Counted from the first letter of the stretch, positions 16,060-25,073 are shown. The stretch is DNA of 64,000 bases from Parapedobacter sp035556095 (GCF_035556095.1 NZ_DATMFT010000014.1:1-64000); one strand, 5' to 3'. The notes: generated by a model from the letters alone, not told the origin. Numbers and translations are program-made.

Positions 16060-17649
16060 TCACAACTCAATTTCTCGTTCTATACTGATTTGCTCCAAAA
16101 AAGTTTCATCGTGAGAAATAACAAGTAATGTTCCTCGATACTCGTTAATGGCATTAGTTAATAGCGCTATATTCTGAATATCCAGATTATTGGTCGGCTC
16201 GTCCAAAATAATAATGTCGGGCGAGTGATTACTAATATGTAAACAGCATAACATTAAGCGCATTCTTTCCCCTCCACTCAAAGAACGGCAAGACTTGTCC
16301 CAATCTTCTTTGGTAAATAAAAAGCGGTTTAATCTCGTCTTAATTTCGTGTTCCTGCAATGCGGAAGTATTAAAGCGTTGTGCCTGTTCGTAAACGTTCA
16401 GATCATTACTTATCAGGGAATAATCTTGGTCAATATAAACCGCCTTGTTTGCTGCAATAAAAACCCTACCGATTTGTGGTGTGAGGTTTCCCAAAATCAC
16501 GTTTACCAACGTCGTTTTTCCCGAGCCATTTGCACCCTTTATGGCGATACGTTCGCCGCTAACAAGTTGAAAATTCAGATTTTCCTCCCATAAGTATTTT
16601 TCGTTTTCATAGGCGAAATTGATGGCTTCTGCTGCAAAAATATTCTTGCCTTTGTGCAGTTTTGAATGGTCAAAATCGAGCTTCATTTGGTCGGTTTCAG
16701 AAAGAGAAGAACGTAAGTTTTGAAGTTCCTGCCTGATATTCCCGATTTTTTCTGCGTGAACGCCTTTCAATTTTGAAGTGCTGTTTTCAGCGTTGTTTCG
16801 TAAGGTATTCATCATGATCCGGGCAACGCCTGATTTTTCTTGTTTGCCTTTTCCTCGGCTATCTAATTTTTGTTGTCGTTCCAGTGTCTCCCGTTCTTTC
16901 TCTCTGGCTTTTTTCAATGCTCTTTCTTTGCTTTGAATATCGTGGCTCAACGCATTCGTTTCAATCTTTTTCTGTTCCTCATAAAAATCGTAATTCCCTC
17001 CGTAAACCTTAATTCCGCTTTTGTTTAACTCGCAGACGGCACCTAATAGGTTTAGTAATTTTCGGTCGTGGCTTACGATGATTAAAGTGCTTTTGGTTGA
17101 TTGTATGAAATCATATAATAATTGTCTTGCCGAAGTATCCAAATGATTGCTTGGCTCGTCTAGCAAAACCAATTCGGGCTGATGGATGGAAATACCTGCA
17201 AGGAAGACTTTTGTTTTCTGCCCCCCACTCAATGTTCCCATTTTTTGCGACAAATCTAAATCAGAAAGTTGCCAATATTGCAAAACTTCATTACAACGGT
17301 TTTCTACCGTCCAGTCGTCATTCAGTATATTAAAGTTTTCTTCGTTTATACTTCCATTCAGAATTGCTGTTAGCGCATTTAGTTTGTTTTCAATCCGCAG
17401 GGCTTGTGCAATGGTCAACTGATTGAACTGCCCGAAAATCTGCGGGATATAATAAGGCGCCGTATCGATATTTACCTGTCCGTCGGACGGTTGAAGTTCT
17501 TTGGAAATAATTTTCAGCAACGTGGATTTTCCTACGCCGTTGTTCCCAATTAGCGCTATTTTGTCGTAATTGTTTACGGTAAGATTGATGTCGCTAAACA
17601 GTAAATCCTTGTTGAGATGTGTGTATGATAAATTGTGAATAGTAAGCAT
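16060..17649 (-). CDS. ABC-F family ATPase (ribosome-acting)
   Basis: The 529-residue protein has two ABC domains and no membrane spans. Domain 1 has Walker A GNNGVGKST (35-43), LSGGQ and LVLLDEPSNHLD; domain 2 has GANGSGKTT, SLSGGERMRL and IIILDEPTNNLD. A basic, helical linker (about 225-330: KERALKKAREKERETLERQQ) joins them, as in ABC-F proteins that bind the ribosomal E site. Some members protect ribosomes from antibiotics; the drug class cannot be read here. A/T-rich composition, unlike the core genome, suggests transfer. The leader has features of translational attenuation, supporting an induced resistance-type role by inference. Confidence 0.88.
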   Translation of the reverse strand: MLTIHNLSYTHLNKDLLFSDINLTVNNYDKIALIGNNGVGKSTLLKIISKELQPSDGQVNIDTAPYYIPQIFGQFNQLTIAQALRIENKLNALTAILNGSINEENFNILNDDWTVENRCNEVLQYWQLSDLDLSQKMGTLSGGQKTKVFLAGISIHQPELVLLDEPSNHLDTSARQLLYDFIQSTKSTLIIVSHDRKLLNLLGAVCELNKSGIKVYGGNYDFYEEQKKIETNALSHDIQSKERALKKAREKERETLERQQKLDSRGKGKQEKSGVARIMMNTLRNNAENSTSKLKGVHAEKIGNIRQELQNLRSSLSETDQMKLDFDHSKLHKGKNIFAAEAINFAYENEKYLWEENLNFQLVSGERIAIKGANGSGKTTLVNVILGNLTPQIGRVFIAANKAVYIDQDYSLISNDLNVYEQAQRFNTSALQEHEIKTRLNRFLFTKEDWDKSCRSLSGGERMRLMLCCLHISNHSPDIIILDEPTNNLDIQNIALLTNAINEYRGTLLVISHDETFLEQISIEREIEL

Positions 17650-17769
17650 AATTTCTTTCTTTTAGGAATTAAACAATAGCACAACCGTTTTTACGGCCGT
17701 CACTCTTATTTGCCTGAAAGAAATTATTTTACATTTTTCGCTTACGTTATGTTTTGTACGGCAAACGTA
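17650..17769 (-). promoter_or_regulatory. ABC-F promoter and attenuator-like leader
   Basis: On the minus strand a -7 box TACGTTTG (17769-17762) starts a leader of about 108 bases. GAAAGAAATT (17659-17650), directly before the ATG at 17649 and covering the ribosome-binding site, is perfectly complementary to AATTTCTTTC at 17725-17716. Between the arms lies a 13-codon frame with a GTG start (17703-17662, MTAVKTVVLLFNS if GTG is read as Met). Just upstream is an ATG followed at once by TAA (17734-17729). A ribosome held on these short frames would free the ribosome-binding site. Confidence 0.55.
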
Positions 17770-17853
17770 CGAAATAATTTTTTATGACGTCCGCTTTATC
17801 CCAATGTGGTGATCCCCCAAAAGGAACTGCTACCCCATTAATCTGGTAAGTCT

Positions 17854-18357
17854 TTATTTTTTAAGCGTCGACAGCAATTCATCCAACTGTTGGAAATCAA
17901 CGGTCATACCTTCAATAAAGCCCATTTCGATTTCCTTTTCTAGGTCGGTAAGCGTATCGTAGGTCATCAGCATATCTACGCGCACTTTATGATCTGCCGG
18001 CACAAAGGTATTCTCCCATAGGTTTTGTGGAAGTGCCGGATTTAGTACGCCGTTTTCGTCGCTGAATCCACCTTTTGATGAAAAGAATTTCTCTTTTATA
18101 ATGGCCACGAAATCGCTTCTGCTCCAATGTTTTTCACCTTCAGGGCTTACCATTGCATAAAGCCAAAAGCCGCCTTCTCGGAAATCCATTGTTTTCGTCT
18201 CCGCTCTCCAAGGTTGCGGACCCCACCATTGGTCCAGTAGTTCCGGTGTTGTCCATGCCTGCCATACCAGTTCAAGACTTGCATCAAATTCTCGGGTGAT
18301 GCGAATGGTGTTGTTTTCTTTGTTGACAATGAAGTCAAATAAGGGATTGTTGCTCAT
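17854..18357 (-). CDS. SRPBCC/AHSA1-type protein
   Basis: The 167-residue protein belongs to the START-like/AHSA1 group: ITREFDASLELVWQAWTTPE, LLDQWWGPQPW and the long C-terminal helix GFIEGMTVDFQQLDELLSTL. The fold forms a hydrophobic cavity; ligand unknown. The ATG at 18357 follows the ArsR stop by two bases, so both are on one message. The ArsR/AHSA1 pairing is very common in Bacteroidota and other phyla, and the regulator probably controls both genes. Confidence 0.88.
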   Translation of the reverse strand: MSNNPLFDFIVNKENNTIRITREFDASLELVWQAWTTPELLDQWWGPQPWRAETKTMDFREGGFWLYAMVSPEGEKHWSRSDFVAIIKEKFFSSKGGFSDENGVLNPALPQNLWENTFVPADHKVRVDMLMTYDTLTDLEKEIEMGFIEGMTVDFQQLDELLSTLKK

Positions 18358-18359
18358 GA

Positions 18360-18680
18360 TTACTTGTTTTTAATAGTTCCCAATAAATCATCCAATTGGC
18401 TGAAGCGTGTTTCCCAGATTTTGCGGAACTGCTCCAACCAGTTGTCTATTTCTTTCATTTTATCAATTTCAAGCTGGTAATAGATTTCCCTGCCTCTTTG
18501 CTCCTGTTTTATCAACTCACATTCGGTTAAAATGCGGAGGTGATTTGAAATCGCCTGTCTCGTGGTATTGAAATTTTCGGCAATAGCATTGGGCGTCATT
18601 GCCTGCAAGGCGATTAGAGCAATGATCGCCCGCCTCGTCGGGTCGGCTATGGCCTGAAAAACATCTCGTCTTGTTTTCAT
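18360..18680 (-). CDS. ArsR-family transcriptional repressor
   Basis: From the ATG at 18680 the 106-residue protein reads MKTRRDVFQAIADPTRRAII, with the winged helix AIAENFNTTRQAISNHLRIL and the wing EQRGREIYYQLE. The metal-binding ELCV motif of classical ArsR is absent, so it belongs to the non-metal subgroup paired with SRPBCC proteins. The start was chosen because the promoter box at 18699-18706 lies just upstream of it, while a longer frame would include the box. Confidence 0.88.
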   Translation of the reverse strand: MKTRRDVFQAIADPTRRAIIALIALQAMTPNAIAENFNTTRQAISNHLRILTECELIKQEQRGREIYYQLEIDKMKEIDNWLEQFRKIWETRFSQLDDLLGTIKNK

Positions 18681-18692
18681 TATGCAAGCATT

Positions 18693-18730
18693 TGATTGCA
18701 AATATAAATGCAATCATTTGATTTCGCAAA
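18693..18730 (-). promoter_or_regulatory. arsR-type promoter with overlapping operator
   Basis: TGATTGCA (18693-18700) and TGCAATCA (18709-18716) form a perfect 8-bp inverted repeat. The -7 box TATATTTG (minus strand, 18706-18699) lies in and beside its spacer, and TTTG (18730-18727) is 20 bases upstream as the -33 element. Binding of the ArsR protein would block the promoter. Confidence 0.65.
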
Positions 18731-18783
18731 TTTTTCCGATACTTTTTATCCGGTAGTTTCACCCACCTCTTACTTGTGAACGT

Positions 18784-19128
18784 ATGCTTCGAAAAAGAGG
18801 ATTAATGGACCTAGAAATTCCATACTTTTGTTATATGGCATCGGTACAGGAAGTAGACTTGCATCTCAAGGCGTTCATGCGCAACACGTCAGGGCTAAGC
18901 AACGAGCGAATGGTACAGTTAAGCATCGAGCGTATGCGGGCGGCACTTGATAAGGCCATTGACCAGCGCCAACGGGAAATCCGCTTCATCCATGGGCATG
19001 GAACCGGCACTTTGCGCGAACGGGTATACCACGAACTGCGGGTTTACCAGCAAAAGGGCCTTATCGAATCGTTTGAACCCTCGTTTTTCAATCCGGGAGC
19101 TGTTCAAGTGATTATCCATTATGGATAA
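18784..19128 (+). CDS. Smr-domain protein
   Basis: The 114-residue frame (97 if starting at the ATG at 18835) contains a Smr domain: VQEVDLHLKAF at the start and IRFIHGHGTGTLRERVYHEL, with the family's HGxGxG-L-R motif. Smr domains are nucleases or DNA/RNA-binding modules. In Bacteroidota this sequence normally forms the C-terminus of a DUF2027 protein of about 350 residues, so this may be a shortened form. No partner gene is adjacent. Confidence 0.7.
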   Translation: MLRKRGLMDLEIPYFCYMASVQEVDLHLKAFMRNTSGLSNERMVQLSIERMRAALDKAIDQRQREIRFIHGHGTGTLRERVYHELRVYQQKGLIESFEPSFFNPGAVQVIIHYG

Positions 19129-19157
19129 GGGCCTGAAATACGAAAAAAGTACGGCTG

Positions 19158-19291
19158 CTAATCGAAACCAGCAAAATATCGTTCTCTAAAAGCCCGAGGA
19201 GCCAATCCGGTGATGGTACTAAATTGCTTATTGAAATTGGATATGCTGTTGTAGCCACACTCATAGCCGATTTCAGAGATTGACTTGTCGG
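19158..19291 (-). pseudogene. C-terminal end of an AraC-family regulator
   Basis: Reading from 19291 down to the TAG at 19160-19158 gives DKSISEIGYECGYNSISNFN and KQFSTITGLAPRAFRERY, the second helix-turn-helix of an AraC protein. The remaining 80 percent of the gene is missing. It ends exactly where the truncated reductase on the other strand begins. Confidence 0.85.
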
Positions 19292-19846
19292 AAACAAACA
19301 TACCCCAATTTCAAGATTACCACCTTTTACAACGAGGTAAGCATGACGGATATACAGGGTGTGGATTTTGATTATCAAGGCCTAATAAGTCCAACAGCTA
19401 TCGCAGCGCATCTATACGACGCTACAGACTACTATATATGTGGCCCTGCACCGATGCTGGACTTTGTAAGGGAGGAACTGGTTGCTGCAGGGGTAAACGC
19501 TACATCGGTTCATACCGAATCTTTCCACTCGGACCTGGACAGCGCCACTACCGAGCAGGTTTTACCATCCAACAGTGGAACGAATGCGGAGATACGTACC
19601 ATCAGGTTTTGTAAATCCGGTAAAACGTTCCAATGGGACAGCCGATTTACTTCTATACTGGAGTTTGCCGAGGCAAATGATATCGAAATCAGCTCGGGTT
19701 GCCTATTTGGTGATTGCGGCACCTGCCTTACTACGATACAAGAAGGCACCATTAAATATACCCACCCTACCATGGTGAAACCCAATACAGGGCAATGCTT
19801 ACCTTGTAGTTGCGTACCGACCAGTGACCTTATTTTAGACGCATGA
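19292..19846 (+). pseudogene. C-terminal part of a ferredoxin-type NAD(P)H oxidoreductase
   Basis: The frame contains the end of an NAD-binding domain (YYICGPAPMLDFVREELVAA) and a plant-type 2Fe-2S ferredoxin domain with C-x4-C-x2-C (SSGCLFGDCGTCL) and the fourth Cys in QCLPCSC. This is the order of flavohaemoprotein-like or Hcr-type reductases. The FAD-binding part and natural start are gone. The remaining ferredoxin domain is intact, but there is no proper start or promoter. Confidence 0.8.
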
Positions 19847-20128
19847 AATTTACATGTAAACGACATGATGATACTCAAAACCACTAAACCCTGACTTACC
19901 GACGGCAAAAAGGATTAAGGCAGACAAACAGGTACACATTACTGAAAATAACATACATTGTGACCCTCTTCAAAACAATCTTCACCAGGGACTGCCTATT
20001 TTTAGATATCTATAATTGGGATAATAGCCTGGAGAAAAAAGAAGACGCCATCAAAGCCGTACGTGAGGTCATCCGGCAATGGCCAGCAAGGGAACAGGGT
20101 TGGAACGCGCGCGCATCCCAGTAAAAAA

Positions 20129-20151
20129 CCGTCCCGCCTGAGGCGGGACGG
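20129..20151 (-). terminator. Rho-independent terminator of the outer-membrane protein gene
   Basis: CCGTCCCGCC and GGCGGGACGG form a 10-bp stem with a three-base loop; on the minus strand it is followed by six T (20128-20123). It lies 30 bases after the stop of the TonB-type gene. The 330-base gap 19847-20180 holds no other gene I can support. Confidence 0.85.
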
Positions 20152-20180
20152 CGAACCACAAATTAATATGCCCAAACACA

Positions 20181-22628
20181 CTAAGGCATACTGATACGGC
20201 TTTTCTCCTCACTCTGGGTCTCACGGCGGGCGCCGTTCTTGAGGCTACCAAAGTTGACGGTTAGGGTAAGCCGCGCAACCCTTGTTTCGTTTTTCTGATT
20301 GATAATGGCATGCAAGCCCCCAAAGTGCGTACGTACGTCCTGCACACGGGTATCGAAAACATCGCTGACCGAAAATTTAAGGTTTACCTTCTTATCGTAA
20401 AACGACTTGTTCAACCCGGCATCGATAGACCATTGCGCACCAATGCGATACACGCTGTAGATCAGTGACGAGCGGTAATTCGCCGATGCTTCTGCTGTAA
20501 AGGTTGGCCATATCGTAAAGGTATGGTTGCTACGCAACTGCCAAGCAAACTGCCCCTGATGAAGCTGCTCGCCATTCAACGGCCCATCAAAAGCCATGTA
20601 AAAGGCATTCAGATTGTTGTTGGTGTCCCACCATTTTGCGATTTTCACCGGCGCATTCACGTTGGCATACCAGACGTCCTGTTTGGCAAGATTATCCCGC
20701 GATACCCACGTCTGTTTTGTTTCGTCATTCTGATTCATCGATTCGGCAATGACGTCATTTGTGCGACTGTAGCCCGCGCTCAGGTTATAGCGCTGCAATA
20801 GGGTGTACGACAGGTCGAAGGCATGGGTATATTCCGGCCGTAGGTACGGATTTCCTTTTTCGAAGGTATACTGATCGAGGAAGTACTCGAAGGGGTTAAG
20901 ATTTCCGTAATTCGGCCTGTTGATGCGTTTGCTATAAGACAAACCGAATTGGTGATTGTCCGAGAGGTTGTAATTCACGAACACACTGGGGAAGAAGTCG
21001 ATATAGTCACGCTTGATGCGGTTGGCCAACGTAATGGAGTTGCCATCCGAAACGGTATACTCGCTACGGAGCCCAGCCTGGATATCCCATTTACCCAACT
21101 GGGTATGGTAGTTGAGGTAGGCAGCGGCCACCTGTTCTTCATATACGAAGTGATTGGTACGGTTCCCGGCATTTTGCCACACGCCGCCCACCCGGTTTTC
21201 AAAGCGCATGTCGTTGTCGGATGCTACGTTGCTGTACTTCACCCCGGCTTCCAGCTTATTATCCTTACCGAATGGGTGAGTGTAATCCACTTTGGCCACG
21301 CGGATATCGATGATGGTAGGCATGTCGCTGCGCGACAGCAACGGCTCGTCTTTCATGTCGCCCGAGGGCAAGAAGAGCGTATTGTTGTAGTTGGCTTTGT
21401 TGTGATTCGAAAAGCGGGAGATGTCTACATCGGCCACCAATTTACGACCATTGGTGTCTATCGTGAACTGGTTGTTGACATTCACCGCCAAGCTCGTATA
21501 ACGGCCATCGAAAATCGACGCGGTGGTAAGCGTCGAGTCCGGCGACAGGATGGTTTGGCCAATGAGGGTATGGCTCGAATTGTTGTTGTCGTTGCCACTG
21601 GCATACCCGTTGAGCGATATGCCGATCACGTTACGGTCGGACGTTTGGTAATCGACGCCGCCCCGGTAAGCGTGGCTCGAATGATGTCGTATAAAGTCGG
21701 TGTACTGCTGGAAATCGGTATTGGCTCCGCCGGGTAATGAAATGGACCGGAAAATATCGATTTCATTACCTCCCCGATTGTTCATGTAGCTATACGTGCC
21801 ATATACATTCACTGGGCCTTGCTTATGGTTCAGGTTGAGCGATGTGTTGGCCTTATGGCCGAATCCGTAGCCGGCGCCCAGTGTCAGCGAACCATTGGTA
21901 CCCGCCAACCGATTTTTTTTGAGCACAATATTGATCATACCTGCTGTTCCCGAGGCATCGTACTTGGAAGACGGATTGGTAATCAGCTCGATCGATTTGA
22001 TGGTGTTACCATCCGTATTCCGGAGGAAATTGGCCAATTGTTCGGCTGAGAGATGGGTTTGCCTGCCGTCGATCATCACCGTGACACCTTGCTTTCCCAT
22101 GAGGCTGATGTTGTCGTCCTTATCTACGGTTACACCGGGTGAGCGCTCAAGAATATCCATCGCGGTATTGCCCGCTGCCAAGGTGGAGTTCTCTACATTC
22201 ACCACCAACATATCGGCCCGGCGTTCCACCAAGGGCTGTTGGGGTGCTGCCACGGTCACCTCCTCCAACACGGTATTGCCACTATTTAGCACCAATGTAC
22301 CAACGGTCGTGCTACTTGCGGCCGATGTAACCACAATCGGTTCGCTGGCCCCATCGTCATAGCCAACAAGTACAGCGGTAACGCGGTAGCTACCCGGTGC
22401 AATGCCCGCAAACGTAAACCCACCCTGCTTGTCGGGAAAGACGGTACGGACAACCGTTGAGTCTTTCATATTCAACAGGTGCACGGTCGCCAAGTCGAGT
22501 GGTTGGGCCTGTTCATCAACCACCTTCCCGGCAAGGGTTGCCTGCTGGGCGTACACGCCAGCACCGCAGCAAACAAGGAGTGCAGTTATCACTATATAAA
22601 ATTGGTTCATCAGAAAAATATTATTCAT
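20181..22628 (-). CDS. TonB-dependent outer-membrane beta-barrel protein (OMP_b-brl_3 type)
   Basis: The 815-residue protein has a signal peptide (cut after VYAQ), a carboxypeptidase-regulatory-like domain (30-120: LAGKVVDEQAQPLDLATVHL), a plug (about 135-240: MDILERSPGVTVDKDDNISL, VMIDGRQTHLS, IELITNPSSKYDASG) and a long barrel. This belongs to the outer_membrane beta-barrel family, not SusC, and ends in basic residues and no terminal Phe. It is cotranscribed with nothing obvious, and the start could also be the ATG at 22610. The substrate is unknown. Length is normal. Confidence 0.88.
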   Translation of the reverse strand: MNNIFLMNQFYIVITALLVCCGAGVYAQQATLAGKVVDEQAQPLDLATVHLLNMKDSTVVRTVFPDKQGGFTFAGIAPGSYRVTAVLVGYDDGASEPIVVTSAASSTTVGTLVLNSGNTVLEEVTVAAPQQPLVERRADMLVVNVENSTLAAGNTAMDILERSPGVTVDKDDNISLMGKQGVTVMIDGRQTHLSAEQLANFLRNTDGNTIKSIELITNPSSKYDASGTAGMINIVLKKNRLAGTNGSLTLGAGYGFGHKANTSLNLNHKQGPVNVYGTYSYMNNRGGNEIDIFRSISLPGGANTDFQQYTDFIRHHSSHAYRGGVDYQTSDRNVIGISLNGYASGNDNNNSSHTLIGQTILSPDSTLTTASIFDGRYTSLAVNVNNQFTIDTNGRKLVADVDISRFSNHNKANYNNTLFLPSGDMKDEPLLSRSDMPTIIDIRVAKVDYTHPFGKDNKLEAGVKYSNVASDNDMRFENRVGGVWQNAGNRTNHFVYEEQVAAAYLNYHTQLGKWDIQAGLRSEYTVSDGNSITLANRIKRDYIDFFPSVFVNYNLSDNHQFGLSYSKRINRPNYGNLNPFEYFLDQYTFEKGNPYLRPEYTHAFDLSYTLLQRYNLSAGYSRTNDVIAESMNQNDETKQTWVSRDNLAKQDVWYANVNAPVKIAKWWDTNNNLNAFYMAFDGPLNGEQLHQGQFAWQLRSNHTFTIWPTFTAEASANYRSSLIYSVYRIGAQWSIDAGLNKSFYDKKVNLKFSVSDVFDTRVQDVRTHFGGLHAIINQKNETRVARLTLTVNFGSLKNGARRETQSEEKSRISMP

Positions 22629-22920
22629 TCTTTATTCAGTGGCATCAATAAGCGCTCGCATGAAGCGGTGCATAACACTCCCCTGTCAAAAAGCATCCAT
22701 CTTTTCAACCTGCTGTAAATTAGGTATGTTACGTATTGCTTATTTTAATTTAACGAACAGGCATTGCAACTATAAACCATTTCGGTTTTGCCCATGTTCT
22801 CGCGTTTTTTCGTTATTGAGCCGCGCACGTTGTTGGTAAGACGCATTGACGAATCGAAAAGTTGCATCGTTGCCCAAATAATTTTTAACATCCATCTATA
22901 TGGCCCCTTTTGACGGACAC

Positions 22921-24573
22921 CTAGTTGACAGCCGCTACGGTGTCGATAGCTGCGCGGGGCACGCTGTCTATACGAACGGTATCGATAATCGTTGGTGTTT
23001 CCGCGGGGAGTGGAGGTGCAATTGCACATTTCAAGCCGGAAGCTGTCATCACCCACTCCGTTTTATCAGGCCGATCCGACTCATCGTAATTTTCGGCGCA
23101 CTGATTGAACGGCAGGTCGTAGATATGGCGTTGTAAATCCCTGTCGATGATCAATCTGGCCCCTACCGGGATATTCAGCTTAAGATGGAGTTGTTGATCG
23201 CGCATCAGGTCGTCATTAGCAATACGGAAGTGGCTACCAAACACGAGTGTGTCGCCGTGTTGTTGAAAATCGTAATCGATTTTTCCGGCCCGCTCAGCTG
23301 CCCGTTCGTACGTGGCCCCATGTGCCGAATACTCGTAAGTAAGTGAGGGCGTTTGGAGGGAATCCACTTTTACGATGCGCATATACATACGGCTTTGCCC
23401 CTCAAGGATATTCCGGTTGCGGATGACGGCCCGCTCACGGATACTGGATATCCGGTCTGACGAATCGCGCTGGAGACGGATTACCGTCATATCGTTTCTT
23501 GTAAGGCGGTACGCCGGGTGCTTTTCCAACGACCGCTCTTCCACTACGGTACTTTCCTCACGGAAATCGTTGAGTGTACGTGTGGCATATACCACGGTGA
23601 AGCCCACGGCAATCAACCATACGATCAACAACGTAAACCCGGTGTATTGCCCCATGGCACTCCGGTTAAACAAGATCCGTATGATCAGGGCCACCAATGC
23701 AATGAATGGGATGATGGCTACGACCAGGGCACCGACCAGCATCGGCGTACGAAAATCCGGCTCGATCACATTGAGCGGAAACATAGCCATACCGACACCG
23801 TTTCCGAAGAACCCGAAACTAGCGATGATGGCGACTACCAACACGATTAGTCCGCCACACAACCCGACGATTACGAGTACGCCGAGGATTTTCACCAATA
23901 TGACAAATGCGCGCACCAAAAAATTTCCAGCCGAGTTGAGTCCGCGCCTAATACCCGCCTCGGCTCCGGTAAAATTTGAACGGAGGCCCTCCATCTCCTC
24001 CTGAAAACTACGTTTGAAATTCTGCAGATTGGGTGCTTCGCCACGCATGGCCATGCGGTCGGCGCGCGTACGGGCCAAGGGCATCACGATCCAAAGGATG
24101 ATGTAAAGCAGGAAACCCGTACCGCCAAAGATAAACAGCAGTACCAGGATCAGCCTCACCCACCTTGCTTCGATGGCAAAATAATGCCCCAGTCCGCTAC
24201 AGACACCGCCGAACACTTTGTCGTCGGGGTCACGCATCAGTTTACGTTCCCCACTGTGTGGTGCAAAATCGTATCCTTCGGCCGATGCATAGCCTTCTTC
24301 CTGCCCTTCGGTTTCAAAGTCGCTCACCCGTCCCATTTGGGCGATGACATCGTTGACATCCTGCATGGTTACGACTTCCTTTTTGCCCTGCACGATGCGG
24401 TCGTTAAACATCTCCGCAATGCGGTTCTCGATGTCGCCCACGATCTCATGGCTATCCGCTGTATTCCCGAAGTGCTTCTTCACCTCGATCATATAGGAGC
24501 GCAACACGTCATAGGCATCCTCTTCGATGTGGAAGACGATTCCGTTTATGTTAATGATGATGGTCCTGTTCAT
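22921..24573 (-). CDS. PspC-domain envelope stress protein
   Basis: From the ATG at 24573 (MNRTIIININGIVFHIEEDA) the 550-residue protein has a cytoplasmic N-terminal region, a PspC domain at about residues 105-165 (KLMRDPDDKVFGGVCSGLGH, then a membrane span ending LWIVMP), three or four further membrane segments and a C-terminal beta-rich domain (DUF4097-like or similar). A longer frame to 24747 has no homology. It follows the PadR gene by 59 bases, the usual PadR/PspC arrangement. It probably senses or responds to membrane stress; the exact mechanism in this phylum is not established. Confidence 0.88.
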   Translation of the reverse strand: MNRTIIININGIVFHIEEDAYDVLRSYMIEVKKHFGNTADSHEIVGDIENRIAEMFNDRIVQGKKEVVTMQDVNDVIAQMGRVSDFETEGQEEGYASAEGYDFAPHSGERKLMRDPDDKVFGGVCSGLGHYFAIEARWVRLILVLLFIFGGTGFLLYIILWIVMPLARTRADRMAMRGEAPNLQNFKRSFQEEMEGLRSNFTGAEAGIRRGLNSAGNFLVRAFVILVKILGVLVIVGLCGGLIVLVVAIIASFGFFGNGVGMAMFPLNVIEPDFRTPMLVGALVVAIIPFIALVALIIRILFNRSAMGQYTGFTLLIVWLIAVGFTVVYATRTLNDFREESTVVEERSLEKHPAYRLTRNDMTVIRLQRDSSDRISSIRERAVIRNRNILEGQSRMYMRIVKVDSLQTPSLTYEYSAHGATYERAAERAGKIDYDFQQHGDTLVFGSHFRIANDDLMRDQQLHLKLNIPVGARLIIDRDLQRHIYDLPFNQCAENYDESDRPDKTEWVMTASGLKCAIAPPLPAETPTIIDTVRIDSVPRAAIDTVAAVN

Positions 24574-24632
24574 TTTCTTGTGGTTTTTATTGTCTTTTTG
24601 TTTGCTATTGCTATTTGCCTTTCTGCTGTCTA

Positions 24633-25028
24633 CTAGTTGCTTTTTTCTTCCGGATCGCTTCCCGCCACACTGTTCGGTTCTTCCCCACCCGCTGCTTGCA
24701 GTCGCCCCGCCATCGAGGTCTGCACGGCAAAAACCAGTTCCTCCCAAGTGGTGTCCAACTTATTGAGTACTTCAGTTCCGGCCGGTGTGATTTGATAATA
24801 CTTGCGGGGGGGGCCAGATGTGGATTCTTTCCAAACATAGCTGAGCAGCCCGTTGTTTTTTAGCCGGGTAAGCAAAGGATATAACGTACCCTCTACCACC
24901 AATAACCGCGCTTTCTTAAGCTCGCCAATGATGTCTGAGGCGTATATCTCGCCTCGCGAGATAATCGAAAGGATACAGTATTCGAGTATCCCCTTCCTCA
25001 TTTGGGTTTGCGTGTTGTCTACTATCAT
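24633..25028 (-). CDS. PadR-family transcriptional regulator
   Basis: The 131-residue protein starts MIVDNTQTQMRKGILEYCIL and has the PadR winged helix: YASDIIGELKKARLLVVEGT, LYPLLTRLKNNGLL, GPPRKYYQITPAG. The C-terminal helix (LDTTWEELVFAVQ) mediates dimerisation. It is the first gene of an operon with the PspC protein. A perfect inverted repeat upstream is the likely autoregulatory site. The start is fixed by the promoter box four bases upstream. Confidence 0.9.
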   Translation of the reverse strand: MIVDNTQTQMRKGILEYCILSIISRGEIYASDIIGELKKARLLVVEGTLYPLLTRLKNNGLLSYVWKESTSGPPRKYYQITPAGTEVLNKLDTTWEELVFAVQTSMAGRLQAAGGEEPNSVAGSDPEEKSN

Positions 25029-25032
25029 AATG

Positions 25033-25073
25033 CAAAGATATATGTTTTAGTTTGTACTATGCAATACATAGTA
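25033..25073 (-). promoter_or_regulatory. padR promoter with perfect inverted-repeat operator
   Basis: On the minus strand the -7 box TATCTTTG (25040-25033) ends four bases before the ATG at 25028, so the message is leaderless. TACTATG (25055-25061) and CATAGTA (25067-25073) make a perfect inverted repeat in the spacer to the -33 region. Confidence 0.65.

Noticed and set aside
20030..20125. Plus-strand stretch encoding DIYNWDNSLEKKEDAIKAV
   Set aside because: It is open for about 40 codons but has no start, no ribosome-binding site and no family I recognise; it may be a remnant but cannot be supported.
20949..21737. Long plus-strand open frame of 262 codons
   Set aside because: It is antisense to the TonB-type gene, has no homology or start signals, and arises from the base composition of the real gene.
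22921..24747. PspC gene starting at 24747
   Set aside because: The first 58 codons overlap the PadR gene and have no homology; MNRTIIININ at 24573 is the conserved start.
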